Assembly: GCA_001510575.1 (NCBI GenBank)
Contig: LNGK01000003.1
Location: forward strand, 2,333,369 to 2,397,368
Direction: 5' to 3'
Length of the DNA: 64,000 nt
Origin: Knoxdaviesia capensis
Lineage: Eukaryota > Ascomycota > Sordariomycetes > Microascales > Gondwanamycetaceae
The translations under genes were made by a program, and so were the position numbers. Shown here in pieces: positions 11,002 through 24,032 of this stretch. Below the pieces are notes generated by a model. The model saw only the letters and a list, made by a program, of their open reading frames with translations. It ran no database searches and was not told the origin of the DNA. The first letter of the stretch is position 1, and each line of letters opens with the position of its first letter.

Positions 11002-13749
11002 GGTGATGTCACGTGGGGTGGTTGAGGTGAGGACAGAGTGACGTCGAGCTGTGTGGCACTGCAAAGGGTAGACGATTTGGAGAGAGAGGTGTGCACGTGG
11101 TGGTGGAGTTTGAGAGAGAAAAAAACAAAGAAGACAGGATGAAATAACAGGAAGCCTCGCAGGGAACTGTCCGGTATTTAACTTCTCCGCCACCTACCTA
11201 ACGACAACACGCTCGGGTAATCGATCTCGTGGCCCTCGCAGCAGCTATTCGACGCGGGCGCAACATAACAGGCACGGCGAAACGTGGGATCTCAAATGTT
11301 ATGTTTCCGCGGACGACCCTCAATGAATGCATACAAGGAACAACAGACCGGGCCCATCTTGCTTCCCGAACCATGATTACCGGGCCCTTCAACTGCGCCG
11401 ACCAATGCCTGGCCACGGCCGTGTCCTGTGCCTCTTCCTAACGCGGAGGAAACCCCAAAGGCAAGCAGCGAGGCGGGAACATGTTCTCCCCCCCTCTCTT
11501 CTCTGCTTATCTCTCCCACAGCCGTGATCAGGGGCTAATGTCGTTTGCTATCTGTAAGGACATATACTCTTTGGAGATGGCAGAGAGGTGTTGGTCGTAT
11601 GTGGAACTACTATACACGACCATCCCAGTAAATATGCCAGGTCCTCAGTCCGGGTTATTTGTCTGTAAGATGATCTTTTTTTCTCGGTTGTCTTGATCAA
11701 GAACATGCAAAAACTCAATCGACCAACGTCGATGCTTCTTTGCTTCACGTGGGGTTACATTGTAAGACTGGAATTCGGTGGAGGGTGGGTGGGATCTGCA
11801 CGAACCAGAAAAAAGAGGGCTGGGATCTGTCTACTAGGACGTAGTGTACACACTGTAATACATGCTCCAAGGTACAGCATCATCTGCCATTTGGTTTCAC
11901 GTGTGTGCGGTGTTCTCTATGGTATCATGGAGAGACCGATTTAAAATTTGTCGTAGAGATGTAAAACTTCCGATGTTGTACGATACGCACTATTAGGTCG
12001 TGGAATTTCCTTTGGTATATCACCTATCATAAGCTTATTTACTACTCAAGTGAAGTGAAGCTTCAGCTACTCTGTGCTTTTCACGGGCACGGAACGTGTC
12101 GAGCCCTTTTGTACTACCGAAGGTTCCGGACCTGGTTCTTCGTGTGCCTACCGTGCTCCCTCTTCACAGCTGTGACCACGTATAGCCACCGGAATACCGA
12201 CTTCACGTTGACAAATCCACAGGCATTGACCGGGCCTGGATGCATCCCACGCTCTGGCTGCTAGAGTCGGACATCAGGCGCCCGACACCGGCCGACGCAG
12301 GACCTTGTCTCCAAGCCGAGTGCGTTGCAATTCCGGCCACTCGTCGGTCCCTGATCTGACGAGATGCAGAGTTTTGGGTAACTCACTCAAGAGTATCTTT
12401 CGCTTCTAGTAGTTCTTGTGGATGTTTCTCCGTTGGGATGAATATGTTCAGTACGTACATAGAACCCACCACAGCAATACAAATATATCCAATGGATCAT
12501 TCTATACACAGACCCGAAAGCCTGCGGTCCGGGGATCCCCTCCGCGGCCTTTGCATTTCTCGAAGCTATTTCCCTACAGCTTGAGAAGAGAGCATTTTCA
12601 TTTTCCGTTTTGTAACATGAGATACCTGTGTGTCCATACCCGGCCCGGGCAATCACCAGCCAAGCTAGTATTGAGGGCGACACCGAAATCTAACCCCCAG
12701 TATTGCCTCCATTGGCCGGGATGTGAGGAGCTGCTTGTTTTGGCATGGCCCGTTGTGATAGGGGGTGGAGGCAGTCGGACGGTACGGGCAGGTGGGAGGC
12801 AGGATTCAGCTAAGATGACCAAATCAAGAGAAAGGTACCACGAAGTTTAACCTCGAAGAGCGACAGCGAGAGATCGGTGCCCACGTGCGGAGAGGGTTTG
12901 GCAAGTATCTCCACTGGGCACGAAAGCAATCTTAGTTTTGTTTTTCTTTCTTCTCTTCAGCTTCCTTCCTTAGCTCTCTCCCTGGCGATCTGATCCTCCA
13001 CACAATGCTACATACACCTCCGGCCTGTCTCCGTCCTCTTCCTCCGCCGACTCTCGGCGCTTTGCACCTGTATTAGAGGCAGGGAAGGGGGAAAGCATCA
13101 ATCTCATTCGCCAGCTAATTGCTGACTAAGGTCCGGACACTGGTCCGGGCCGGGCCGGCCGATCCGTCTCGGGCAGGTGCGAACGACCTTTAGCAGACCT
13201 CAGCCCCTCTTCCAAAGAAAGAAGGATTGGGTAGGCCTAGTCTCGGTGAGCGCTCCTGCCTTCACAGGTTCGGGTAGCCCGCCCTCCCGACGACATTCCC
13301 GGCCTACTCCCGGTTCCGCATTTTTTTCTGTTTCCTGGAAGGATTGTGTTGCCCAGGAGGATTCCGTCATGTATGTTCACAATCCCCATCCAACATCAAA
13401 CGAACAGGAATATTTTGGACGACGATTCTGTTTGCCCAAAAGGAAAAAAAATGGATGATATAAAAAAGTTAGGTAAGTACATACAGAGAGAAAGAATATT
13501 GCTATGAGAGACGAAAAGACATGCTTAATTCCTCGAAATCAAACCAGACAATTAAAAAATAAAAATAAATCCAACAATAAAAAAATGTACCCAGATCCCG
13601 AGATAGAAAGGAAAAAAGCAAGCAAGGGAAGGAAGACAGAATTACTCTGAAAGACAGAAGCTTTCAGTCGAAAAGGTTTTCATGGTTGTGCACAGGCAAG
13701 CAGTGCCGAATCATTACAGCGCCGAAATTGCAGCAGCAGACACCAGCTT
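11002..13749. other. intergenic, promoter of the DUF6454-type gene and 3' region of the DUF7707-type gene
   Basis: No gene is recognised. Two perfect CACGTG palindromes lie at 11010-11015 and 11094-11099, within 100 bp upstream of the DUF6454-type ATG. The A-rich part at 13,440-13,660 is probably the 3' UTR side of the next minus-strand gene. Confidence 0.5.
11010..11099 (-). promoter_or_regulatory. two CACGTG (E-box type) sites
   Basis: Perfect CACGTG palindromes lie at 11010-11015 and 11094-11099, that is 9 and 93 bp upstream of the start codon of the secreted DUF6454-type gene. In fungi such sites bind bHLH factors (the phosphate regulator Pho4/NUC-1, the Cbf1 and SREBP families). Functional use is inference, because the nearer site probably lies in the leader. 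Confidence 0.3.
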
Positions 13750-14576
13750 TTACAGCATAGCGAAGCCGACGAACAGGCCACCGAGCACGGCGGTCAGGCC
13801 GTACACGCGGCCGATGTGGATGGGCAGGTTGCCGGCGGCGGCGGGCGGGGGCGCGCCGTCGATGCCCTCGACGACGGTGGGGGCGGAGGTGGACGACTGG
13901 GTGGGATCGGAGCCGGCGCCGGTGGACGAGGAGGCGGTGGTCAGGTTGACGCGCTCGGGGTTCTGGGCGCCGCACGGGTGGTCTTCGCGGCAGCTGGAGG
14001 CACAGGCGTTGGCGCCGAGGCCGCAGGCCTTGACGCACTGGTTACCCCACTCCGAGCACGTGTAGTACGGCAGCGTCAGCGAGTACTCCGACACGTTGGG
14101 CTTGAGGCCATTGCCGCAGATGCAGCCGTAGGTGAGGGTTTCCTGTGGGTGGAGTTAGTTGGCTGGGCTCGGCTGTACGTCTGTCTGCATATATGTGCAT
14201 GCGTCCTCGGGGAGACAGCGAGAGAGAGAGAGAGAGAGAGAGAAAAGCATACCGGATCGCACGTGTTGACCTTCACCGGGTCGTCGGACACCTGGGCGCA
14301 GATGATGGGGCAAGTCCGGGTCTCGTCCTGGCACCACGTCTCTGTTATAGGGGGAGAATAACTGGCGGTCAGCAAGAAACGCTCTGTGTTTGTGCAGGTT
14401 CACCACCACCAAGCACTGCTATACTATGGCCCTCACAACACACAACACCGGAGCTGGGAATATCACATACTGCGCATCGTCAGGGGCACCGAATCGGGCT
14501 CGATGTAGTAGTCGGCGCTCGACGTGGCGACGAAGGCCACGGCCAGGGCCAGGATAGAGGTCTTGAGCGAGTACAT
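13750..14576 (-). CDS. GPI-anchored cysteine-rich surface protein, DUF7707-type
   Basis: There are three exons, 14471-14576, 14253-14341 and 13750-14142 (195 aa), with canonical introns 14342-14470 (GTATGT...ACAG) and 14143-14252 (GTATGC...ACAG). The product starts with a signal peptide (residues 1 to about 21), followed by D-Y-Y-I-E-P-D-S-V-P. A cysteine-rich domain follows: W-C-Q, T-C-P-I-I-C, N-T-C-D-P, Y-G-C-I-C-G-N-G, C-S-E-W-G-N-Q-C, and C-R-E-D-H-P-C-G-A-Q-N-P. A Ser/Thr/Pro-rich stalk and a hydrophobic C-terminus suit GPI anchoring. This is the DUF7707 pattern of many ascomycete cell-surface proteins, whose role is unknown. The second intron carries a (GA)n microsatellite. Confidence 0.87.
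14219..14245. repeat. (GA)n microsatellite in an intron
   Basis: About 13 GA units lie inside the second intron of the DUF7707-type gene. Length change here would not alter the protein unless it affects splicing. Confidence 0.9.
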
Positions 14577-16672
14577 TGTGGAAGAAGAAAGGAGTTGAAT
14601 TATTAGGCGGACGGGAGAGAGAAACGAGTGGTCGTCGGATGGGTGGATGTCAGGAAGACGAGTCGTCGGATGGAGAGCAGCAATTGGACGAAGCTATATA
14701 TTCAAGCGACGGTTAGACTGCAGCTAGGAAAGAATGACAGCTAGACAGGATCACGATCGGATGCAGGGCGAGACGAGCGAGTGGCAGTCGAATGGACGTC
14801 GACCAAGGAGGAGTGTGCAGGGAGGTGGAAGCTTCAGGTCGGGTTTGAATATGGCGAGAATATATAACAAGAGAAGAGATACAGGAGAAGAGAACGAAAG
14901 AAAAGAAGATGAACAGGTGAAGCAGCACCAGTCCGACTTGATAAACCCAGTGCTCACGGCTCTCAGGAATGCAGACACCCGGGCCAGAGACAAGATTGTT
15001 TATGCTGTGTCTGTGGCTCTTGGGGTCCAGTTGTGGAAAAGAACGAAATGATATTTCTCCCGATCTGGTCCCAAGGGGGCGTGCATGATCCTGATTCTCC
15101 TCCCCGAACACCCTTCTCGAGGGAGAGAGAAAAATCGGTCGTAGGAGAAGAGTCCAGACAGACAAATACACGGATACAATGGACGATCCAGCCGAGCGGA
15201 ATGAATATGTCTTGTGGAGATAGTGAAGGGAGGAAGAGTCTTACCGAGTAACCAATACACAAGATGTTTCTGTGTCTGCTTTTCTTTTCTCTTCTTTTCC
15301 GAATCGGGGAAAACGGTGCAAACGAGGAGAATAGAGAGGGAGATTAAAAGCAGACGATCTGTAGAAAAATTAAGTACTGGTTGAGAACAAAAACGAGAGA
15401 CACGAACAAGAACAAGCGAGGGACGTATTAAGGAGCAAAAAATTAATTCTATAAAGAATAGCTGAAAGACAATTCAAGCGAATGTAATTGGGATGGAATC
15501 CCAGAGGAGGAGGAGAAAAGGTGACGGGAGAGATATATAGACACAGCTCAACACGGGATGGAGATTTGGGGGCGTGTGAAGAAGAGGAAGAAGGAAAGAG
15601 AAGACAAGAAAAAGCAGAGGAGAGAAAAAAAGAGACAGGAAAATAAAAAGAAAATAAATTGGACGAAGAAGCCGTGCAAGGGTGTGTGTGCATTTCTGCG
15701 CCCGTGCCAGAGCATAGACAGCAGAAAAAGATATGCACGAAGTGCAGATTGGAGTCTGACGGACATCGGCAGTGGGCGGTAGAATCTGGGGTCTTCGTTC
15801 AGTCTCCAGCACCAAGGTCTTCTGTAACAGACGGGCAGAGCCTCCCAAGAACTCTCCTATCTGTCTCGCCGGGCAGTTTTGATCCTGTTGACAGGGGATC
15901 CTGCCGCAGCTTTTCTTTTCTGGGTCGGTCTTGGCTTACCTGCGGATTTTGGTGGATTCGGAGGGGACATCATCGGATCACAGAGAAAGTGGCAATGGGA
16001 ATGGGGGGGGAGGATGATACGAAGTGGACTACTGAGCTCGGTTGGGAACTATCGTGGACTTTGGATACGGGTGGGCGTGTAGTCTGTTCTCCGTTAAGGG
16101 CCCGGGTGGCGGAGGTTCGAGTGAAGCTATCGTGACGGGCAGAAGGGCCAAAAAAAAAAAAAAAAGAAACGCGGTCGCGGGTTCAATGTCGCAGATCTTC
16201 CAGCATTGACGGCGAGGTCCCGGACACTTCCACCAGAAAAAAAACCCAGAATCAACAATGAACAAACCTCCAGGTCAAGATCCCGGTTTCTCGTAAACCA
16301 AACGAGCATGTCGCCGTTACTGCCCACGATATATGCAACTATCGGTGCTTTCTTGCTTTCCCCCTCACCCCCTATTCCTCGATCCAGCCTTGAAAAGCCT
16401 CCTATCACTCTCTATGTCTCTCTATCTCTTGGTTCGGCACAGAGACCAGGTTTGACGGTTCACTTTCGCTGTCTAGCGCCGTCATAATCTTAACACACGC
16501 ACCAGACACCGCAAATCGACTAAACCGCGTTGGGCTTAACTCAGGCCCGCCCCCAAGAAGCAAGATAAAGGACAGGCTATAGTTCCTAGTTTTATTACTC
16601 CGACCGGTTTTGTTTTTTCCCTCTTGCTAGTGGGCAGTGGCGTATGTGTGTCCGAGAGCGATCAATCAACCT

Positions 16673-16674
<2 letters not shown>

Positions 16675-16710
<36 letters not shown>
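16675..16710. repeat. (GA)n microsatellite
   Basis: An almost uninterrupted GA run of about 17 units lies in gene-free sequence. Confidence 0.9.
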
Positions 16711-16711
<1 letters not shown>

Positions 16712-19700
16712 TGAAAGGCCAGATTTTGTGTCTCTCAGCCACCTGAAAACGCCCTTGGCCAATTATGCTAACTTATGCATATACCCGAGCGAGGCTCTTC
16801 ATGCATATACCGGGGGACACCAGTATTGGTTAGCTAGAGGAAGGAGCTGAACCTAGCAGATGCCAGTGGCGGCATAAAATCGGGTAAAACATCCAGCACT
16901 GCCCGGTAATTTTTTCTTTTGTTTTCCGCTTGACAGCTCTCTCTCTCTGTCTATCACCAAGAAAAGAAAAGGAGAGAGCAACAACAGACAAGCAGTCGGT
17001 TGGATTATGATTTTACCGCATAGATCTCACTCTTTTACCCAGTGAAGCAAATAAACTTCCACATGTTTTAGCGCCGTTGCTGTCCTCAGCTGCAAGTCAG
17101 CGCTATTTGCCTCTAACTCTGGCTTGTCTTCAGGGGCCTTCCCTGCCCAACCACGATATTATATGGCCAGATGCTGCCAGATGCCAGCACCCGACACGCA
17201 AAGCAGGGCTTCCGACGCCTTCCGGGCCGGCTGCGGTTCCCGGATTCCCCGATGACTGCACCTTCCATCAAGTCTGTGCCCGTTTGATTTTCTATGTTCA
17301 AGACATTCCGGGTTCTCTCATCCATCGTCATTTATTTCACCCACACATATATTGATCTCCATGTGTCCGTTTGCCTTTCTCTTCTCCATCTCCTTTCTCT
17401 CCGCTTCGGTCCTCCCCCAAAGTCACTCCGCCCGCGAACACGAACTTCTACCACCGTAACCTGTCAGAACTATCTCCACCCACCACTCTCCTCCTAGCAT
17501 GCGCGCACTTCGTATCAGGAAGCAAGAAGCAGCGCCGTCCTCCCCCCGCCTTTCCTTGCCTGCCCTATAGTTTGGCCACTCTATCGCCGTGGCATCCCAC
17601 TTCTTTTTTTAGAGGGGCAGCTTTTCTTTTCTCCAACTGCTTGATAGTGTGGCCCAACACTAAAGCCGTCATGTCATGCATCCACTCGATATATGGCCCA
17701 CGGTAGTCGTATCTCACTATAGGCAGAGACGAGGAAAGTTTTGACTTCAGATCCCTCAGTCCCACCGCATCACTGCCTTCCTTCGTCTATCTTCTCCGCT
17801 AAAAGTCCCACGCCGTCTGTCGATGTTTCATGATCTGTTCTCTCACCCACCTGCCTATAGTAGTCGCAGGCTATATGCAGCTTCTCTCCTCTCTGATAGT
17901 TCAGTATATACTGTATATATATATATACGGACGGCAAAGAGGAACGATACGAGCTTGGGCCCATCCATCCTCGTGTTTCTCTGCACTGTTACACATGATC
18001 ACCACACAACATCTCGCGCGTAGTTGGTTGGGGTTGTTGTTGCTGCTTCTGTGTCCCGTTCCATTGCATGCCAGAAAGGTAACGGTGAAAGCTTGTGTGT
18101 TCGTATTCCTGCTTGATGCCTCCCTCCGTACATTTTTTTTTCGGTGGTTTTCCTTTCCTTATAACCGTACTTCGGGTACCGAACCTCCTTCGTATTGGTC
18201 GTAAAAACTTCCGTTTGTCTCCGGTCTTCCAACCCCCTCCCGTCTCGTCTCGTGCCCTTCTCCCTTCCGGCATGCTTGGCCCCAATATATGAGATGATGT
18301 AGGTGTCCATCCCTGGTATTTCAAATATGTGTCCTCCGTCTCACATATACAGTACATTGCGCTCCCAATTATCCTGAGAAAGGACAGAGAAAGATCCGGA
18401 ACTCTGTAAAATCAACTATCTGCGTGCACTTCCGGCACCGGCTCAGGTCAGTGCCCGGCCCCGCCATGAACGGGGCCCAGTTCTCGTATTCTCTGCACCT
18501 GGCCACATTTGATATTCCCAGAAGCTCCGTCAGCTACCTATACCACGCACCCGCACACACACACACCCACAGCCCTGGAATGCACGCTTCCTGCGTTCTC
18601 CCCCAAACCCACCGACTCCCGTCCGTCGGTCAGTCTGTCCGCCCACGCTACTCAGGTATCGAACAGACTAAAACCGGCATAGCTCCTCCTCGTCTACAAG
18701 AACAGCCTAGGGAACTCTCTCCCGTTGTCCGACCCTTTCTTCTGTCTGTGTGTCCCCTTTACCCCCCCTAAACGCTCTAGACTCGCGCGCCGGTGTAACC
18801 CGTGGCTTGTCACAGAAAGACAACCCTGACTCCCCCGAAGTGCTGATCTGCACGGGTGGTTTACGTGGAAATTTCACGGTGGCATGTCTTGCAACGCCCA
18901 TGCCCTGTGTCTCTGCACGAGTGACCAAACAGACACAGTAAAATGCATGCATGCATCATCCATCGTCTCGTCTCTCGTCAAAATCTCCTCTGCGCTGCAA
19001 GACATGGACACGCGGCCTTTCCTTCTTGTTTTTCATCGCTGCCCATCAAGCGGTGCTGGGCAATGAATGCATCGGCCTTTTCTGTGGCAACCACAATCCC
19101 CTCATTCCGCGCCCTGCTATTATTTCCCTTTTTTCTTTTTTTTTTTTTACATACACTGCTGCTCTCCCTGGCATCGTGTCTTACAACACGCCGGACGGAT
19201 ACCTGCAGCGCCTCAGTCAGAGAACACTTGCCCCCCCCCCCGGCTATGCAAACGCTGTAAGAAAGCCTGAAATGAGGCGAGAACGCAGAACATAAAGGCG
19301 CAAGTGCCCACCGGGTGTGTCTCGGCCGGGGGCTTTTTCGTCCGGGAAATACTGGTATCATACAGGGACATTTGGGGTGCGGTCTGGATTTTCACAGCAT
19401 GGTTAGGGTTAGGGATGGGGGAAGATGCTCATTTTATGTTCCAAATATGTTGGGATTCAGGAAATGTGGTTGGAATGGAAGGGTAGCTTCACTGTCGATA
19501 CCATCAGAAAAGGTAGGGGTAGAAAAGGTAAGAGAGTTGTTGATAGCTATGAAAAAACGAAGCTAGAATGGATGGGGGAAAGCTTCCATTTTATCCCCCA
19601 TGGGATCCAGGCTTCCCCTTACCTGGATCCCGTATGCCTCTAAGGCTCATCCTTCCATATCATGCTTTTCATAATCACATATCGTATCCATCCAGTCTTC

Positions 19701-20836
19701 CTCAGGCTTTCCATCAAAGCCTGTTCTTTGTGATGACATCCAACTGTACAAAGAACAATATCATATCAAATATTCAACATCCACTGCTCTATTTGTATCC
19801 ATTCTCAACAGTTTCTGAAAGAGACAGCGCGCCAGACAAAGTGCCATGACATCACTTACGGCTCAGTCACAGGAGACGACATCTTTGACCACTCCAAACA
19901 ATATAGATATACGGAACGATAATGCCCAGCTCCCATTCGTGGTGGGATAGGTAGTACGTAGGCACCATCACGTGTTTGAGAGCATAGACGGAAGGTCAGC
20001 CCGGCCATTGCTGTCATCACGGCCGTGTTGTCTCTCTGCCGGATGATTCCGATCCAGCGGTGTCTAACCTGCTGAAGAAAGTACTTGAGCGAGAGGATCG
20101 AGCTCGCCATCTCCCGCCACCCATGACTCTCGGGATGGCTGGTCATCGGCATAAGCCGCAAGAAACATGCTGTCAAGTAACGGCTGGTTGACCGTGCGCT
20201 GTGTGTCTCGAGAGAAACGACAAAGAAAAGCAGGCCGTTCAGTCACCTCCAACGGATCGCCACGGCCCCGTCCTGCTGTTGCCAGTGCCCTAGCTACATG
20301 AGACTGGAGGTGGTGGACGGATCTTCGGGGTCTTCGTAAAGCCAAGCCCGTGGATCTCAATACCCGTGGACTCGGACTTCACTGCATGAACTGTTCTGGC
20401 ACCCGTCATCCGGGGCGTCGGCTGATCGTCTCTATCTGGCTTTTGGCACCGGTGCCGGGCCGAGAACATTCAGAGAAACTGGCCTCATGCCGCTTGTCTT
20501 CGGGACAGGTGAACACTCCAGCTTGGGCACGTGCCAGAGTGTCAGGAAGTGTGCAAGTGAGGGCACTCGGGAGGGTAGTGGAAAAGCGTCCCGTCCGGCC
20601 TTCTAAGGCGTCTAGGGCTAGCAGCAGCGATGACCGCCAATAAGAGCCTGGACAAGATACCCAATCATGGTTATGGAGGTGAAACCCCGCGAGCCGGAGG
20701 CATATTTCCAACAGGTTCATGTGTCCCCGAGCGCGTCTTGTTGCAATTTAGACTGTTCCGCCACGGACAACACTCCCGGCAAAGGCCTGTGGTCGTTCTA
20801 GAGCCGCCGGCCCCATCCCGCCCAGACACAAGTGCG

Positions 20837-20948
20837 TCCTGGCACGGGGCATCCAGCGCAGGTTGCACTTTCAGCAAGTCCATGTAGTCACATCCTGGCA
20901 CGGGGCATCCCGCGCCGGTTGCATTTTCAGCACGTCCATGTCGTCATA
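20837..20948. repeat. tandem duplication of a 56-bp unit
   Basis: Units 20837-20892 and 20893-20948 align without gaps with 6 mismatches in 56 (four A/C, two C/T). The unit begins TCCTGGCACGGGGCATCC. It is not a multiple of 3, so it would shift frame if coding. Confidence 0.85.
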
Positions 20949-23330
20949 TATCCCGGGGAAATACAGGTGTCTGGTTCTCCGAACGTGCAGGGCCGTGAGC
21001 TCGGGCAGTCATTACCGAGTGCACCGCTTCGTCCCGCTCCGCGGCGTCTAAGCACCCACGATGATGCCGCATGAACGGACATCGTCCGGTTTCTGGCGGT
21101 CCGTGTCCTCAGCGCGGCAATGTGTCATCCGGAAACACTGTTACGCCGCCACACCCCCGCCGTATTGTTGGTGTAGCCCATCGAACGCGGCGTGCTGGAC
21201 AGGAAAGCAGCTTCTGGTATGGGGTCTAGCCGTGGGAGCTGGTAACGCTATTCACTGGCAAGACGTGTGCTGGGCCACCGGACCGGTGGCTCATCCAAGC
21301 TGTGAAGGCTGGCGTCCGGGGTTGTGCACCGGCTGTAACACACCCGATTGGCCCTGAAGATGTGCACCGTGTATTCCAGATCACGGAAGACATCTGTCCG
21401 GCGGCGCAACCGGCGCGGAGTACCGACTGATATGGCGTCTCTCCGGAGAGTCCAGTGCTACGAGCCACGCGAAAAAAAGAAAACAACCAGTCGCTTCAGG
21501 ACCGACACCCGCACGGAGTGATGGGAATATCGCTTTCCTGAACCACAGTCGCGATTCCGGCCGAGTTTACCACCGGCCCGCTCAAAACGGATGTGAACTT
21601 GCCTCTGCATCGCTAACCACTGCCGTCCACACACCACCGAGCAGAGCACGGCGTTCGGGCTGCCATGCCTGGCACTCTTCCTGATAGCCCACCAGCCACA
21701 CACCCAACGAGCGCCGGGCTATGACTCGGCTGCGTGGGTGAAAGCGTGAAGTCTGCTGCACCTAGGGTCAGAGGACACCCGTGTAGCGTCCAGACTCACC
21801 GGACATTGACTGAGCGGTTGGATCGGGGATCCCATCATAGGTCCGCCAGAGCCCAGACACTGTATTAGCGGTCCGGGCACGCTTAGCCAGTCCTCGGCAG
21901 GCGTGGCACGCACCGGAGTGGAGACGACAGGCACATACACATGCGTTTGATAGGCCAGCAAAGAACTCTCCCCGTGGCATGTTTTGGTACGTTTCCGGAA
22001 GAGATTGGGCGTGCTGCTGAAGGGCGAAAGCCGGGTTTGCTCTTTGGGAGCTGAATGAATACACCAACTGTGGGCTGTGGACGCGCGCGTAGAATACGGT
22101 CAAGCCATCACAGGGCGTGAGTACGGCATCGTCATCGCGTGCTGGACTACCGTATATGTCCGTGGTATCCGAGACTGCTGGACCGTGGGGACGTATTTCG
22201 CGGCGATGTTTGGCTTGCCTGCACTACGGACGTTGCGCGTGAACGGTGATTGTCGGTGTGTCCCGGGGGCTCTGCTGCTGGATCTATGGAGCACCGGCCG
22301 AGTAAGAGTGCGAGGTTGGAGGCGCGGTGGCGGAACACCATCCGGCATGACCGCGACCTCTCTATCAGTGTTCCCGCGCAGTCCAGAAAACGAGATTCGA
22401 CGATGAAGACAGCCCGCGATCCCCGCGTACGACAATGACGTACGATGCGTGAGTCGGTAGAGAGAGTTTCCGAGTTTGAAGGCCGGTACACACCGCCTGC
22501 GACCTTGCGTCCACGCAGGAGTCCCACTCAGCACACGGGATCCGGCGTGTGGCACCGGTCCGCTCTAGTGTTCAGGCTCGTTGGGCCATCTGGGTCTCCC
22601 ATGCGTTGCGTCGTGTGGCAGACGTCGAGTCCGGTTCCGTCTGGGCTTGAAGAGTGATGAACCGTTCTGCCAATATTGTAGATGGGAAAGGTGAAGTCTA
22701 AGGTGGTGTGGCGAGAAAAAGACTTGAAGGGGATACGGCGTACCGAGGGGACTGAGGGCTATATAAATAGCGTTCCGACTGGCTACCGAGCCATGCCTTG
22801 TCTTTCCATGGTCCGACCAGAAGCATGATCCGTCGTTTGTAGCATGATATTGCTTGGGATACAACTCACCCGCCGCGTTTACCACCAAACTGATTTTCAC
22901 AGCAACTCACCAAACTCCACCCAAACACTCCACCTCTTTCCCATCACCCCCTGAGTCCTAAGCTGCCACAAATATCTCCGATAGAGCCCAGGTATACAAA
23001 CGGCCCGGCCCGGATGTAACGCAAACGAACGCAAACACCCTGCATCTCCCCCGCCCAACCTTCCCTCTGCCAGTGGGAGAGCATACGCCCACCCACATGA
23101 TCGATCTTGAACACACCCCCTTCTATGTCTCCCATTGCATGCCAAGACTGCTTGATGGGCCTGTAACACCGGCCTCCTTCAGGGCTTATGTGTGTGGCAT
23201 CTCATCAACATCCTGACACTCACTCTATACCTAACTGGTGACCGAGAGAACTGGATCCCGCACTCCCCGGGGGGTCTGTTGTGTTAGACGGCCCACAGCT
23301 CATACAGAATCACCCGCACTACAAGCACAA

Positions 23331-23333
23331 ACG

Positions 23334-23367
<34 letters not shown>
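23331..23367. repeat. (CA)n microsatellite
   Basis: A CA run of about 17 units lies in gene-free sequence about 700 bp downstream of the BTA1 stop codon. Confidence 0.9.
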
Positions 23368-23370
<3 letters not shown>

Positions 23371-24032
23371 CAGACAAACGGCACACATCTTCCGCAGACA
23401 CACCCAGAAACGAAAACGGAACTGAAAATCTCAAGTGTTATAAAATATAGCTCAAAAGTCAGAAGAGAAAGGAAGAGAAGTCAACAATCTGGTCCACAGA
23501 CGTAGAGGAGAAGACACCCCAGCGAAGCTTGTTGAATAGCCTGCCGTTGTGGTGGCGTGTCCACAGAAGAGAGGAGCACCTGACTCTGCACACTCCATGA
23601 AGACACCGGGGGTGCAGGAGGCGGAGGGACGTCGTCGGGATGACGCTGACTATGCTCTCGCAACTGGGACACATGTCAATGTGTTGAAGCAGGACATGCA
23701 CACCAAAGAAAGAAAAAGAGAAAGGAACCACACGTGAAGGAGAGACAAACGGACATAGGAAATCGGAAATCATCGGTCACATCATCATCAGATAACATGA
23801 GAAATAAGCTTAGGAAAATAGGAACAGAAAGCAAAAAGAAACGCAAGAAAAGAGAGGCAGAGAGTGTGAGAAGCCAAATCTGCAGAAGACACCGAATTAT
23901 CCACCGCATGATTTGCACTCTTTCATCTCTAGTTCGTAGCACGCTAAACTCAACGACATCTCCACCACCCGTGCCCTCCCCGTTTGACATCACCAACACA
24001 CGAATACTTCCTGAAGATGGCTATTCCATCAT

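Larger units (their letters stand above)
14577..24032. other. 9.4-kb stretch without a recognisable gene
   Basis: Short open frames exist on both strands, but none has a recognisable domain or convincing exon structure. From 15,370 to 15,660 the plus strand is purine-rich, which reads as a CT-rich leader or promoter of the upstream minus-strand gene. Microsatellites are at 16,675-16,710 (GA) and 23,331-23,367 (CA). Poly-A lies near 16,150-16,165. A (TTAGGG)2 motif is at 19,401-19,414. A 56-bp tandem duplication lies at 20,837-20,948. From about 20,000 to 22,900 the sequence is GC-richer, with many frames of 80-150 codons, but I recognise nothing in them. Confidence 0.5.

Noticed and set aside
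10039..11025. 328-codon open frame antisense to the DUF6454-type gene
   Set aside because: It is a shadow. The minus strand has the signal peptide, sequons and family blocks.
15474..15848. 124-codon open frame on the minus strand
   Set aside because: It is composed of a CT-rich tract (Leu/Ser/Phe runs), which fits leader or promoter sequence of the DUF7707-type gene better than a protein.
22100..22555. 151-codon open frame on the minus strand
   Set aside because: Overlapping frames of similar length occur on both strands here, with no recognisable protein or splice structure.
23331..23367. CRISPR-like array
   Set aside because: It is a simple CA microsatellite, and the host is a eukaryote. 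No spaced direct repeats were seen anywhere.
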